DNA of 45,275 bases, taken from the NCBI GenBank assembly GCA_029259655.1, contig JAJDET010000367.1, positions 1 through 45,275 of the forward strand, given 5' to 3'. Below are positions 24,892-33,807 of this stretch, in pieces. Position 1 is the first letter of the stretch, and each line of letters starts with the position of its first letter. The stretch comes from Planctomycetota bacterium. Lineage in GTDB: Bacteria > Planctomycetota > UBA1135 > GCA-002686595. The notes beneath the pieces were generated by a model. That model did not search any database. It had not been told where the DNA came from and saw only the letters and a list, made by a program, of their open reading frames with translations. A program made the position numbers and the translations under genes.

Positions 24892-26046
24892 TCACAGATT
24901 TCCGAGGTGAATCGCGCTCGTGGGGCAATTCCTGGCGCATGCATGATCCCGCGTGCACTCGTAATTGCTCAACTTCCGCACCGTCGCCTTCTCCCCCGGC
25001 TGTGACCAGTAGGCATCCGTCTCGCACACCATCTCGCACATCCCGCACCCGATGCACAGATCGCGGTCGATGCGGATGCTGACGTAGTCGCGCGGGGTGA
25101 CGGGGCAGGCGAGCCCGTCCATGATGTCGCAGCGGACCAGGTTCCGGGTCGCCGCGTTCGAGGTGAGGACGCGGTAGGCCTCCTCCTCCCCGAGCCGGAC
25201 GATCTCGGTCACGTCGGCGAAGTCGAAGCGCGACAGGTGCCCCACCTTGGGCTGGATGAGGGCGACGCGGTTGTCCGCGTGCATGTGGAGCTGATGCTCG
25301 GCGAGGACCTCCTCGGCGATCTCGAACGAGCGCCACAGGGTCGTGATCACGCGGTCCTTGTACTTGGGCGGCGTGAAGGTCGCCTTCACCGTCAGATCGA
25401 CCGCGATGATGAGCTCGGGCCGGAGCGTCTTCGCGAAGCGCAGCGGGATCGCATCGACGATGCCGCCGTCCATGTAGTGCTTCCCGTCGAGCTCGAGGGG
25501 CTCGAAGATGCCGGGCAAGGCACACGACGAGTAGACGGCATCGACGAGCGGGATGTCGTCCATCCCGGGAGTGCCCCAGAACACGCTCCCCCCCGACTCG
25601 AGCTGAACCGCGTTGCAGAAGAACGGAACGCGGAGATCCGCGAAGGAGAGATCGGGGACGAGATCGTTCAGCTTGTCCCGGAAGCGCTCCCCGCTGTACA
25701 TGCTCGGGGCGCGCGTCCCCTTCAGCAGGAACTTCAGGAAGTTGAGCTGGAAGTAGTCCCCCTTCTGCAGCTCGGAGATCGTCTTCTCCATCGCCTCGAG
25801 CGACATGCCGCCCGCGGCCATCGCTCCGACCAGGGCACCGATGCTGGTCCCGACGACGGCGTCGTACTGGAACCCGAGTGCAGCGAGGGCCATGAGCACG
25901 CCCAGGTGCGCCATCCCACGCATCCCGCCCCCGCCCAGGACGAGAACCGTTCGAGGTCGCGCCGCGCCGGGGAAGTTCGGCGCGTGGAAGCCCGAAGCGT
26001 CGGGGACCGACGAGGGAAGAGGCTCGGTGATGGGGGGATCCGACAT
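24892..26046 (-). CDS. Patatin-like phospholipase fused to a C-terminal ferredoxin domain
   Basis: 384 residues from an ATG at 26046; an upstream ATG at 26205 would add 53 non-homologous residues. The patatin domain (about 33-300) shows the oxyanion loop GGGGMRGMAHLG (38-49), the nucleophile elbow GTSIG (Ser68) and the dyad Asp in YMDGG (Asp193). Family members hydrolyse phospholipid or other acyl esters. The tail (about 310-384) is a 2[4Fe-4S] ferredoxin-like domain: Cys331, 334, 337 and 341 form CxxCxxCxxxC, then Cys364-x2-Asp367-x2-Cys370-x3-Cys374-Pro. In the second motif Asp takes the place of the second Cys, as in the Pyrococcus ferredoxin cluster site. No transmembrane segment is evident. 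A redox-sensing or redox-driven lipase is an inference only. Confidence 0.85.
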   Translation of the reverse strand: MSDPPITEPLPSSVPDASGFHAPNFPGAARPRTVLVLGGGGMRGMAHLGVLMALAALGFQYDAVVGTSIGALVGAMAAGGMSLEAMEKTISELQKGDYFQLNFLKFLLKGTRAPSMYSGERFRDKLNDLVPDLSFADLRVPFFCNAVQLESGGSVFWGTPGMDDIPLVDAVYSSCALPGIFEPLELDGKHYMDGGIVDAIPLRFAKTLRPELIIAVDLTVKATFTPPKYKDRVITTLWRSFEIAEEVLAEHQLHMHADNRVALIQPKVGHLSRFDFADVTEIVRLGEEEAYRVLTSNAATRNLVRCDIMDGLACPVTPRDYVSIRIDRDLCIGCGMCEMVCETDAYWSQPGEKATVRKLSNYECTRDHACARNCPTSAIHLGNL

Positions 26047-26154
26047 CGGGGATTCGGGGACCACGGCGCCGCCTGGAAGTCGCAATTGCGCCCCCGAGGG
26101 GCGGCCCGTTCCAGGCTTCTGTCGACAATCGGGAGGGAAAACTTGTCCGGCGGA

Positions 26155-26168
26155 CACGGCAAGCCGTG
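26155..26168. promoter_or_regulatory. Palindrome in the divergent patatin-ferredoxin/thiolase promoter region
   Basis: CACGGC-AA-GCCGTG is a perfect 14-base dyad in the 207-base gap, about 90 bases before the thiolase ATG. A second dyad, TGTCGG...CCGACA (26178-26183 and 26199-26204), follows. Position and symmetry suit a repressor of the TetR or GntR kind that controls fatty-acid genes, but no regulator gene is nearby. Confidence 0.35.
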
Positions 26169-26253
26169 GAATCGGGGTGTCGGACGGGTTCCAATCGGCC
26201 GACAAGGTTCAAGCGCAGGACCGGAGAGGGCCGAACGCCTCGAGCACGACGCC

Positions 26254-27570
26254 ATGACCGAGAACTCCACCATAGTCCTGGCCGCCGGGCTCCGCCTTCC
26301 CCAGACCCGTGCCGGCGGAGCCTGCGCGGGCGAGGACGCCGGCCACCTGGGGGCCACTCTCGCTCGCGAGCTCCTCGCCCGTACGGGTGTGGATCCCGCC
26401 GAGCTCTCCGAGGTGATCGTGGGTTGCGTGGGTCCGCCCCACGACCAGGCGAACATCGGCCGCGTCATCGCGCTGCGCGCCGGCATCCCGCGCAGCGTTC
26501 CCGGGTTCACGGTCGCGAGGAATTGTGCGAGCGGCATGCAGGCCGTGACGACCGCCGCGACGAAGATCCGCGCCGGGGAGGGCGACACCTACCTCTGCAT
26601 GGGCGTCGAGGTGATGAGCGCGTACCCGCTGCACTTCAACCGGAAGGCGACGGCGATGTTCGCGAGGCTTGCGAGCGCGCGAAGCTTGTTCTCGCGGCTG
26701 GGTGCCATGGCGGGCTTCCGGCCGAGCATGCTGGCGCCGCGTATCACGCTCATCGAGGGCCTCACGGATCCCACGGTCGGGATGATCATGGGCCTGACTG
26801 CGGAGCGCCTGGTCCGCGACTTCGCGATCGAGCGCGACGAGGCGGACGCCTTTGCGCTCGAGAGCCACGAACGGGCACGGGCCGCGCGGGACCGCGGGCG
26901 GTTCGAGCGCGAGACGGCTCCGCACTTCCCCTTCGGGAAGCGGGGTCCCGGGAAGGTCGGTGCGGCAGTGCAGCACGACGACGGCATCCGCGACGACCAG
27001 TCGATGGAGCGCCTGGGCCGGTTGCGTCCCTACTTCGACAAGACGGACGGCATCGTCACGGTCGGCAACTCCTGCGGCATCACGGACGGCGCGGCGGGGC
27101 TGCTCGTGACGACCGAGGCGCGCGCGCGCGACCTCGGCCTGCAACCGCTCGCCGCACTCCGGTCGTGGGCCTGGGCGGGGTGCGACCCTGCCCGTATGGG
27201 GCTCGGCCCCGTCTTCGCGTCGGCGCGAGCGCTCGACGCCGCGGGGTGCCAGCTCGCCGACGTCGGAGTCGTCGAGGTCAACGAGGCCTTCGCCGCGCAG
27301 GTGATCGCATGTCGGCGCGCTTTCGCGAGCGACGAGTTCGCGCAGAAGCACCTCGGTCGATCGCAGGCGCTCGGCCACCTGTCTCCGGAGCGAACGAACA
27401 GGAACGGCGGCGCGATCGCGCTCGGACACCCGGTGGGCGCCACGGGCGCTCGCCTGCTCTTGACGGCGGCCCACGAGCTCTCGGTCAGCGACTCCGAGCT
27501 CGGGCTCGCGACCCTGTGCATCGGCGGCGGACAGGGCGGCGCGGTCGTGCTGGAGAGGGTGGCGGCATGA
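26254..27570 (+). CDS. Acetyl-CoA acyltransferase (thiolase)
   Basis: 438 residues from an ATG at 26254. The acyl-enzyme Cys is Cys91 in ARNCASGMQA. NEAFAAQ, GGAIALGHPVGATGAR (catalytic His) and CIGGGQGGAVV (second Cys) complete the thiolase motif set. It cleaves 3-ketoacyl-CoA with CoA to acetyl-CoA and a shortened acyl-CoA. It overlaps the next gene, a FadJ-type multifunctional protein, by four bases (ATGA), so it should be the FadA/FadI partner of a beta-oxidation complex rather than a biosynthetic acetoacetyl-CoA thiolase. A loop of about 40 residues after residue 125 (LHFNRKATAMFARL) resembles the FadI group. No good ribosome site is seen before the ATG. Confidence 0.9.
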   Translation: MTENSTIVLAAGLRLPQTRAGGACAGEDAGHLGATLARELLARTGVDPAELSEVIVGCVGPPHDQANIGRVIALRAGIPRSVPGFTVARNCASGMQAVTTAATKIRAGEGDTYLCMGVEVMSAYPLHFNRKATAMFARLASARSLFSRLGAMAGFRPSMLAPRITLIEGLTDPTVGMIMGLTAERLVRDFAIERDEADAFALESHERARAARDRGRFERETAPHFPFGKRGPGKVGAAVQHDDGIRDDQSMERLGRLRPYFDKTDGIVTVGNSCGITDGAAGLLVTTEARARDLGLQPLAALRSWAWAGCDPARMGLGPVFASARALDAAGCQLADVGVVEVNEAFAAQVIACRRAFASDEFAQKHLGRSQALGHLSPERTNRNGGAIALGHPVGATGARLLLTAAHELSVSDSELGLATLCIGGGQGGAVVLERVAA

Positions 27571-29780
27571 GCACGGAGACCGCGAAGCCCAAGCTCGAGC
27601 TGCCCTTCGGCGCGATGCCGGAGGACGCTCCCGAACCCGGCAGCTGCATCCGGATCGAGCACGCGGACGACGGCCTGGTGCGGCTGGTCCTGGCCCCCCC
27701 GCACCGCAAGCTCGCCGTCCTCGACCTGGCCCTGATGCGCGACCTGGACCTCGCACTCGACGAGATCGAGAACGACCCGACGGTGCGCGGCCTCGTGATC
27801 ACGGGTCGCGAACCGCTGTCGTTCGCGGCGGGTGCCGACGTCAAGGCGATCGAGGCCGTCGAGACCGTGGAACAGGCGCTCGAGCTGGTGCGCTTCGGCC
27901 AGCGCACGTTCGACCGCATCGCCCTGCTCTCGCGCCATGGCGGCGGCGGGCTCGTCACGGTGGCGGCCGTGGGAGGTCCGGTCCCCGGCGGCGCCTACGA
28001 GCTCGCGCTCGCCTGCGACCGCATCGTGTGCGCGGACGACCCGAAGACGCGCGTCGGGCTGCCCGAGGTCAAGCTCGGCATCTACCCCGGCTGGGGCGGG
28101 ACGCAGCGGCTGCCGCGGCGGATCGGGATCCCCCGCGCCCTCGGCGCGATCCTGAGCGGGCGCCTCTACCGCGCGCGTGCAGCGAAGAAGCTGGGCCTGG
28201 TCGATCGGCTCACGCATCCCGAATACCTCGTTCGCGTGGCCAGCGACATCGCCCTCGACCGGCTCGAGTGCCCGCGGCGCGAACGCGGACTCTGGCGCTA
28301 CCTGATCGATCTCAACCCGCTCGCGCGCGACTTCGTGAAGCGCCAGGCGGAGAAAACCGTCCGGCGCCAGACGCGCGGACACTATCCGGCGCCGCTCAAG
28401 GCACTCGAGCTCGTCGTCCGCGCTCCGGGGATTCCGCTGCCGGCCGGCCTCGAGGAGGAGGCCCGGGGAGTCGCGCCGCTCATCGCCGGCCCGGTCGCGA
28501 AGAGCCTCGTAGGCCTCTTCGGCCTGTCGGAGGACGCGAAGAAGCTCGGCCTCCTGCCTTCGGGCGAGAAGCCCGCGCGCATCGGGCGCGCCGGCGTCAT
28601 CGGGGGCGGCGTGATGGGCGGAGCGATCGCGAGCTTGCTCGCGGAGAAACACGTCGACACCCGGATCCGCGACCTCGACGCGGGCGCGCTGGCGCAGGCC
28701 GTCGGCGCGCATCGGGCTCAGATCCAGAAACTCGAGAAGCGCCGGAGCATCGACAAGCACGAGGCGATGGCGGCGATCGACCGTCTGGAGGCGACCACCG
28801 CAGGAGCGGGGTTCGGGCGCTGCGATCTCGTCGTCGAGGCCGTCGCCGAGCGCCTCGAGGTGAAACAAGCGGTGTTCGGTGAGCTCGCGCGGGAGCTCGC
28901 GGACGACGCGATCCTCGCGACGAACACGTCCTCGCTCTCCGTGACGCAGATCGCCGAGGGAATCCCCCACCCGGAGCGTGTGGTGGGCATGCACGTCATC
29001 AACCCCGTGCGGCGGATGCCGCTGGTCGAGATCGTGCGCGGGGAGGCGACTTCGGACGAGGTCGTGGCACGGACCGCCCGCCTCGCGCTGGACCTCGGCA
29101 AGACGCCGGTCGTCGTGAAGGACGTCGCGGGGTTCCTCGTGAACCGCCTGCTCGGCCCCTATCTCGACGAGGCACTGCGCCTGTGGGAGGGCGGCGCCGA
29201 CCCCGAGGCGGTCGATCGGGCCCTCCTCGACTTCGGCATGCCGATGGGGCCCTTCGAGCTGATCGACGAGGTCGGGCTCGACATCGCCGCCCACGCGGCC
29301 GAGTCGCTCGAGGAGGCCTACGGCGTCCGCATGCAGAAGAGCACCTCTCTCGCCGCCCTGGTCGAGGCGGGTGAGCTGGGCAAGAAGACGCTGCGCGGGG
29401 TCTTCCTCTACGAGGAGAAGAAGGGGCGACCGAGAAAGACGGGTCGCAACCCGCGGCTCGCCCGGCCGGTGGGCGGTCCGCGTCACGACTCGAGCCTCTT
29501 TCCCAAGGACCTCGTCGACCGGTGCGTCCTGGCCATGGTCAACGAGGCGGCGCGCTGCCTCGCCGAGGGCGTCGTGGCCGGACCCGGCGTGCTCGATCTG
29601 GCGACGGTCTTCGGAATGGGCTTCGCGCCGTTCCGGGGCGGCCTCTGGCGCTTCGCCACCTCGCTCGGCCGCGATGAGCTCCGGGGCCGGCTCGAGGAGC
29701 TCGCGCAGTCACCGGGCGTGAAGGACCGTCCCGGCGGCCCGGAGCGGTTCACGCCGGCGGGCGAGCTCGAGCTCGGGTAG
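27567..29780 (+). CDS. fadJ: Multifunctional enoyl-CoA hydratase / 3-hydroxyacyl-CoA dehydrogenase
   Basis: 737 residues, the usual FadJ/FadB size. The crotonase half (about 30-310) has both catalytic Glu residues, Glu145 (GGAYELALAC) and Glu167 (GLPEVKLGIYPGWGG). The NAD-binding dehydrogenase starts with GVIGGGVMGG (343-352), with the catalytic His476 in GMHVINP. The family usually reads GMHFFNP, so two Phe are replaced here. The C-terminal 3HCDH helices include GFLVNRLLGPYLDEA and MGFAPFRGGLW. The pair with the upstream thiolase performs steps two to four of beta-oxidation. No acyl-CoA dehydrogenase or acyl-CoA synthetase is in the window. The symbol is for the family; FadB cannot be excluded. 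Confidence 0.9.
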   Translation: MSTETAKPKLELPFGAMPEDAPEPGSCIRIEHADDGLVRLVLAPPHRKLAVLDLALMRDLDLALDEIENDPTVRGLVITGREPLSFAAGADVKAIEAVETVEQALELVRFGQRTFDRIALLSRHGGGGLVTVAAVGGPVPGGAYELALACDRIVCADDPKTRVGLPEVKLGIYPGWGGTQRLPRRIGIPRALGAILSGRLYRARAAKKLGLVDRLTHPEYLVRVASDIALDRLECPRRERGLWRYLIDLNPLARDFVKRQAEKTVRRQTRGHYPAPLKALELVVRAPGIPLPAGLEEEARGVAPLIAGPVAKSLVGLFGLSEDAKKLGLLPSGEKPARIGRAGVIGGGVMGGAIASLLAEKHVDTRIRDLDAGALAQAVGAHRAQIQKLEKRRSIDKHEAMAAIDRLEATTAGAGFGRCDLVVEAVAERLEVKQAVFGELARELADDAILATNTSSLSVTQIAEGIPHPERVVGMHVINPVRRMPLVEIVRGEATSDEVVARTARLALDLGKTPVVVKDVAGFLVNRLLGPYLDEALRLWEGGADPEAVDRALLDFGMPMGPFELIDEVGLDIAAHAAESLEEAYGVRMQKSTSLAALVEAGELGKKTLRGVFLYEEKKGRPRKTGRNPRLARPVGGPRHDSSLFPKDLVDRCVLAMVNEAARCLAEGVVAGPGVLDLATVFGMGFAPFRGGLWRFATSLGRDELRGRLEELAQSPGVKDRPGGPERFTPAGELELG

Positions 29781-29942
29781 CTCCCCGGAGCGCCGAACGC
29801 GGGAACTTCGCGCGGCTTGCACGCGTTGGAGCTCCCGTTCGCTGGACGCGCTCGGGGAGCCGCGTATCCTGAACCCATCGCCGCTCCTTCGACGGCGAAC
29901 GCCCGCATCGGGAGAGAGCCGAGCCCCTCAAGGAGATCCGGA

Positions 29943-31976
29943 ATGGTCATGAGCGAGACCGCTTCGTCAGTGGACCTCTCGTGCGTGAATGCGATCCGCG
30001 CGCTCTCGATCGACGCCGTGGAGAAGGCGAACTCGGGTCACCCGGGCCTTCCGCTCGGAGCGGCGCCCATGGCGTGGGTCCTGTGGTCCCGCTTCCTGAA
30101 GCACGACCCGACCGACCCGACGTGGCCGGATCGGGACCGCTTCGTCCTGTCGGCCGGGCACGGGAGCATGCTGCTCTACAGCCTCCTCTACCTGACGGGT
30201 TACGACCTCTCCCTCGACGACCTGAAGTCCTTCCGTCAGTGGGGTGCGAAGACGCCCGGGCATCCGGAGCTCGGCGTGGCACCGGGCGTCGAGGCGACCA
30301 CGGGTCCGCTCGGCCAGGGATCGGCGAACGCCGTCGGGATGGCAGCCGCAGAGCGCTTCCTCGCCAACCGCTTCAACCGAGACGGGCACACGGTCGTCGA
30401 CCACTTCACGTACGCGCTCGTCTCCGACGGCGACTTGATGGAGGGGATCAGCGCAGAGGCGGCCTCCCTCGCGGGCCACCTGAAGCTCGGCAAGCTCGTC
30501 TACCTCTACGACGCGAACGACGTCTCGCTCGACGGGCCCAACGACCTCACCTTCACCGAGGACGTGGCGGCGCGCTACGAGGCCTACGGCTGGCAGGTCC
30601 TGCGTGTCGACGACGGAGATCGCGACCTGGACGCGATCGAGTCGGCGATCCGCGCGGCGCGCGAGGACACGTCACGCCCCTCGATCGTGATCGTGAAGAC
30701 GACGATCGGGTTCGGCTCGCCCAACAAGGCCGGTTCCTCCTCGAGCCACGGCTCGCCGCTCGGGGCCGACGAGGTGAAGCTCACGAAGCAGGCGCTCGGG
30801 CTGGATCCGGGGAAGGACTTCCACGTCCCCAAGGACGTCCTCGCGCGCACTCGCGAGGCCGTGGACGCCGGCCAGATGGCGCATGCCGAATGGAAGCAAC
30901 GCCACGAGTCCTGGGCTTCGGATCACGCCGCCCTGGCTGCCGACTGGGAGCGGAGCTGGGCCGGTGAGCTACCCGCGAAGTGGGCAGCGGCCCTGCCGAC
31001 CTTCGAGGCCGGTACGAAGTCGGCCACGCGCGCAGCCGGTCACGCCGTGATCAACGCGATCGCGGGAGGGGTGCCGTGCTTCTTCGGAGGCGACGCGGAC
31101 CTCGGCTGCTCGACCAAGACGCTCCTGAAGGACGAGAGCGACTTCGAGGGCCAGAACGGCACGGGTCGCAACATCCGCTACGGAGTCCGGGAACACGCGA
31201 TGGCCGCGCTCGCGAACGGGATCGCCTATCACGGCGGCGCACGGACCTACACGGCGACGTTCTTCGTGTTCTCCGACTACATGCGGCCGTCGATCCGGCT
31301 CGCCGCGATGAACCACCTACCGGTCACGTTCGTGTTCACACACGATTCGATCGGCCTCGGCGAGGACGGCCCCACGCACCAGCCGATCGAGCACCTCGCT
31401 GCCCTGCGCGCGATGCCGAACCTGGTGGTGATCCGCCCGAGCGATGCGAACGAGGTCACGGAGGCCTGGCGCTTCGCGCTGACCCAGAAGGCTCGTCCGA
31501 CCGTGCTCGTGCTGAGCCGGCAGGGACTCCCGGTCATGGATCGCGAGACCCTCGGACCGGCCGAGGGCCTGCATCGCGGCGCCTACGTCCTCTCGGAGTC
31601 ACGGGGCATGATGCGCGCGATCCTGATCGCCACGGGCTCGGAGGTTCCGCTCGCACTCGAGGCCCAGGAGCGCCTGCACGAGGCCGACATTCCGACGCGA
31701 GTCGTCGCGATGCCCTCGTGGGAGCTCTTCCTCGAGCAGCCCGACGTCTATCACGAGTCGATCCTCCCGCCGGAGGTTCCCGCCCGTGTCGCCGTCGAGG
31801 CCGGAGCGACCCTTGGCTGGCACCGTTTCGTCGGCGACAAGGGTGCCGTCGTCGGCATCGACCACTTCGGCGCATCCGCCCCGGCCCCCGAGCTCTTCAC
31901 CCGGTTCGGCTTCACCGTGGACGCGGTGGTCGAGGCCGTGAAGAAGGTTGCGGGGAAACCGCCGATGAAGTTGTAG
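29943..31976 (+). CDS. tkt: Transketolase
   Basis: 677 residues, normal for bacterial transketolase. [20 protein letters not shown] near the start and [15 protein letters not shown], then [17 protein letters not shown] (thiamine diphosphate/Mg binding), are diagnostic. [17 protein letters not shown] holds the catalytic Glu, and [20 protein letters not shown] and SRQGLPV are late family blocks. It moves two-carbon ketol units in the pentose phosphate pathway. The start at 29943 has the clearest Shine-Dalgarno in the window, AAGGAG at 29930-29935, seven bases before the ATG; a second ATG lies two codons on. A -10-like TATCCT stands about 75 bases upstream, so it may have its own promoter. The RAYT-associated hairpin lies just after its stop. 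Confidence 0.96.
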   Translation: MVMSETASSVDLSCVNAIRALSIDAVEKANSGHPGLPLGAAPMAWVLWSRFLKHDPTDPTWPDRDRFVLSAGHGSMLLYSLLYLTGYDLSLDDLKSFRQWGAKTPGHPELGVAPGVEATTGPLGQGSANAVGMAAAERFLANRFNRDGHTVVDHFTYALVSDGDLMEGISAEAASLAGHLKLGKLVYLYDANDVSLDGPNDLTFTEDVAARYEAYGWQVLRVDDGDRDLDAIESAIRAAREDTSRPSIVIVKTTIGFGSPNKAGSSSSHGSPLGADEVKLTKQALGLDPGKDFHVPKDVLARTREAVDAGQMAHAEWKQRHESWASDHAALAADWERSWAGELPAKWAAALPTFEAGTKSATRAAGHAVINAIAGGVPCFFGGDADLGCSTKTLLKDESDFEGQNGTGRNIRYGVREHAMAALANGIAYHGGARTYTATFFVFSDYMRPSIRLAAMNHLPVTFVFTHDSIGLGEDGPTHQPIEHLAALRAMPNLVVIRPSDANEVTEAWRFALTQKARPTVLVLSRQGLPVMDRETLGPAEGLHRGAYVLSESRGMMRAILIATGSEVPLALEAQERLHEADIPTRVVAMPSWELFLEQPDVYHESILPPEVPARVAVEAGATLGWHRFVGDKGAVVGIDHFGASAPAPELFTRFGFTVDAVVEAVKKVAGKPPMKL

Positions 31977-31995
31977 AGGGAGGGCTGCCACGGGT

Positions 31996-32104
31996 GGTGT
32001 GCACAACCCGTGGACAGCCGCTTCCTGCGCGTACCGAAGCTAGCTGGCGTTGTAAGCGCGCGCGCTTCGGACGCGCAGGCGGCTGACCACCGGTTGCACA
32101 CACC
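31996..32104. repeat. Long imperfect palindrome at the 3' flank of the transposase gene
   Basis: The arms 31996-32040 and 32064-32104 pair almost throughout (about 38 Watson-Crick pairs, a TTC bulge at 32022-32024, one A bulge, four mismatches), with a 23-base loop. Blocks are CCGAAGC/GCTTCGG, CTGCGCGT/ACGCGCAG, CAGCCG/CGGCTG and the outer GGTGTG/CACACC. It starts about 20 bases after the transketolase stop and ends six bases before the transposase stop codon. It is probably the REP/REPIN-like substrate of that transposase and may also terminate both transcripts. Confidence 0.7.
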
Positions 32105-32110
32105 GATCGC

Positions 32111-32791
32111 TCAGCGGGCGGGGCACTCGGTGAGCGCGATGCGGCCCCGACGGCGCCAGCCGACGTTCAGGAGCCAAGTTCGAGCCCTCGCGATCGGGGA
32201 CGCTCGCGAAGCGAGCGTAACGGGGACTCCACGGCTTGCTTTCCAGCCCTCGAACCACCGCCCGGAGGACCACGCATCCACTCCGAGCAGCCGGATGCCG
32301 TGGCGCGCGTGGTTCTTCAGCACGTAGACGAGCGCGTTCCGCACCTCCCGAGGCGTGCGCAGGATCCGATCGTGGTAGCGGTCCGCGAAGACCTTGCCCC
32401 TTCGCCGCCAGAGCTTGTTCAGCGCCTTCGCGACCCGGATCGAGAGGCCCTGCATCCCGCGCGCCAGCGCGTTCCTGTCCCTGGCCTCGACGAGCAGGTG
32501 GAGATGGTTGCTCTGGATCGAGTACTCGGTCAGCCGGAAACTCAAACGATCGGAACCCGCGCCGAAGGCGCGTTCCAAGACCCTGCGTTCCCGTACGCGC
32601 CGAAGGCTCGGCAAACCGGAACGCAACCGCGTAGTCACATGCACCGGAAAGCGCGAAGCGAGCTTCTCGCGCGTCCGGTGCGACACACGCGCTCGCCCTC
32701 CCTGCCTCTTCCGACCCGCACCCTTCCGCGCGCCTCCCCAGCTCTTGAACTCGAAGAGCTCTTGCTTGGAACCCTTCTTCTTGCGTGCCAC
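32111..32791 (-). CDS. REP-associated tyrosine transposase (RAYT, IS200/TnpA-like HUH family)
   Basis: 226 residues from a GTG at 32791, chosen because GGAGGAGG stands four to five bases before it; a GTG at 32821 would add ten residues. The order is a basic Lys/Arg-rich start (MARKKKGSKQ, GGARKGAGRKR), a PVHVTTRLRSGLPSLR strand, and the HUH motif in QSNHLHLLVEA (His-x-His). Then come FADRYHDRILRTPREVRNAL and YVLKNHARHG, with Tyr near the expected nucleophile position, and a C-terminal tail. Y1 transposases of this type nick and join single-stranded DNA at palindromic REP sequences. The frame is intact. Palindromic repeats lie on both sides. It separates transketolase from dapD and is the only clear mobile-element gene here. 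Confidence 0.88.
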   Translation of the reverse strand: MARKKKGSKQELFEFKSWGGARKGAGRKRQGGRARVSHRTREKLASRFPVHVTTRLRSGLPSLRRVRERRVLERAFGAGSDRLSFRLTEYSIQSNHLHLLVEARDRNALARGMQGLSIRVAKALNKLWRRRGKVFADRYHDRILRTPREVRNALVYVLKNHARHGIRLLGVDAWSSGRWFEGWKASRGVPVTLASRASPIARARTWLLNVGWRRRGRIALTECPAR

Positions 32792-32960
32792 TCGTCCTCC
32801 TCCGTGCACTTGATTGCGCACCTATCGAGAGGACGGGCGAAGGATCGATGGGTATCAGGAGCTCGCGAGAAAACGCGCGCAACTTGCACCCGGTTCGAGC
32901 GTCTTGAAGAGTGCGCAGGCGGTCGGTGCTGAGTGCCCGGATGGTCTGTCGTGGTATGGG

Positions 32961-33021
32961 TGTGGTGGGTTCGTGGACAGGCAGCTGCGCGGCGAAGCGA
33001 GCGCGCTCTGCCCGCAGGTGG
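32961..33021. repeat. Second, diverged copy of the transposase-flanking repeat
   Basis: This stretch shares with the left arm at 31997-32040 the ordered blocks GGTGTG, CGTGGACAG, CTGCGCG and CGAAGC, in the same orientation. It also forms its own short hairpin, GCAG.GCGCG/CGCGC.CTGC. It lies in the 254-base non-coding gap upstream of the transposase start. A nine-C run follows (33032-33040), just before the dapD stop. Confidence 0.45.
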
Positions 33022-33045
33022 ACCTACCCCGCCCCCCCCCGCTTT

Positions 33046-33807
33046 CTACCGCAACGCGTCCTCGAGCGCCGTCGCCGCATCCGTCCGCTCGTCCCTGTAC
33101 TTGGGAATGAGCGCGCAGGCGACCGACAGGCCGAGCTCCCGCGCCCACTCCCCCGAAGCGGGGCGCGTCCCGGGAACCACGACCGCGCGTTCCGGGATCT
33201 CGAGGGGCGCTCGGAGCACGCGTTCGTTCACCTGATCGTAGACGGGGGTCGACCTCGTCAGGACGACGCCGGCTCCGATCACGGCACCGGTGCGCACGAG
33301 CACGCCCTCGTAGAGACCCGTGTTCCCACCGACCACGACGTCGTCCTCGACGATCACGGGGCGCTGCCCCACCGGTTCCAGGACACCGCCGATCTGCGCG
33401 GCGGCCGACACGTGCACTCGCCGGCCCACCTGCGCGCAGGATCCGACCAGCGCATGACTGTCGATCATCGACCCCGGGCCGACCCACGCACCGATGTTCA
33501 CGTAGGCGGGCGGCATGATCACCGTCCCCTCCCCCACGAAGGCGCCGCGACGCACCGACGACCCTCCGGGTACCAACCGGACTCCCGACTCGACGGGGAA
33601 ACGGCGCACCGACAGCGGGGCCTTGTCGACGAAGGGCCACAGGGGATCGGTACCGTGCTCGGCGAGCGCGCTCTCGCGGAAGAGGGCGAGGATCGCCTCC
33701 TTCACCCAGGCGTTCACGCGCCAGCCGCCGGCGCCGTCGGGCTCGGCGACACGCACCTCGCCGGACTCCAGAGCGTCGAGCAATGCCTCGCCGCGGAGCT
33801 CACTCAC
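33046..33807 (-). CDS. dapD: Tetrahydrodipicolinate N-succinyltransferase
   Basis: 253 residues from a GTG at 33807, overlapping the dapE-like stop by four bases. The N-terminal [16 protein letters not shown] and then the left-handed beta-helix hexapeptide repeats are characteristic: [80 protein letters not shown]. The enzyme succinylates tetrahydrodipicolinate in the succinylase branch of lysine/diaminopimelate synthesis. The block usually read as GARSEVVEGV is [10 protein letters not shown] here, a divergent active-site loop, so an acetyl variant cannot be fully excluded. The last codons lie next to a nine-C run, and the stop is at 33046-33048. Confidence 0.88.
   Translation of the reverse strand: MSELRGEALLDALESGEVRVAEPDGAGGWRVNAWVKEAILALFRESALAEHGTDPLWPFVDKAPLSVRRFPVESGVRLVPGGSSVRRGAFVGEGTVIMPPAYVNIGAWVGPGSMIDSHALVGSCAQVGRRVHVSAAAQIGGVLEPVGQRPVIVEDDVVVGGNTGLYEGVLVRTGAVIGAGVVLTRSTPVYDQVNERVLRAPLEIPERAVVVPGTRPASGEWARELGLSVACALIPKYRDERTDAATALEDALR

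Noticed and set aside
29781..29942. A tRNA or small RNA gene before transketolase
   Set aside because: No cloverleaf, T-loop GTTCRA sequence or convincing long hairpin was found; only a weak -10-like TATCCT and a strong ribosome site.
33032..33040. Nine-C run next to the dapD stop as a phase-variation tract
   Set aside because: It lies downstream of the dapD stop and cannot change the reading frame. It may simply be a slippage-prone spot or sequencing-error risk.
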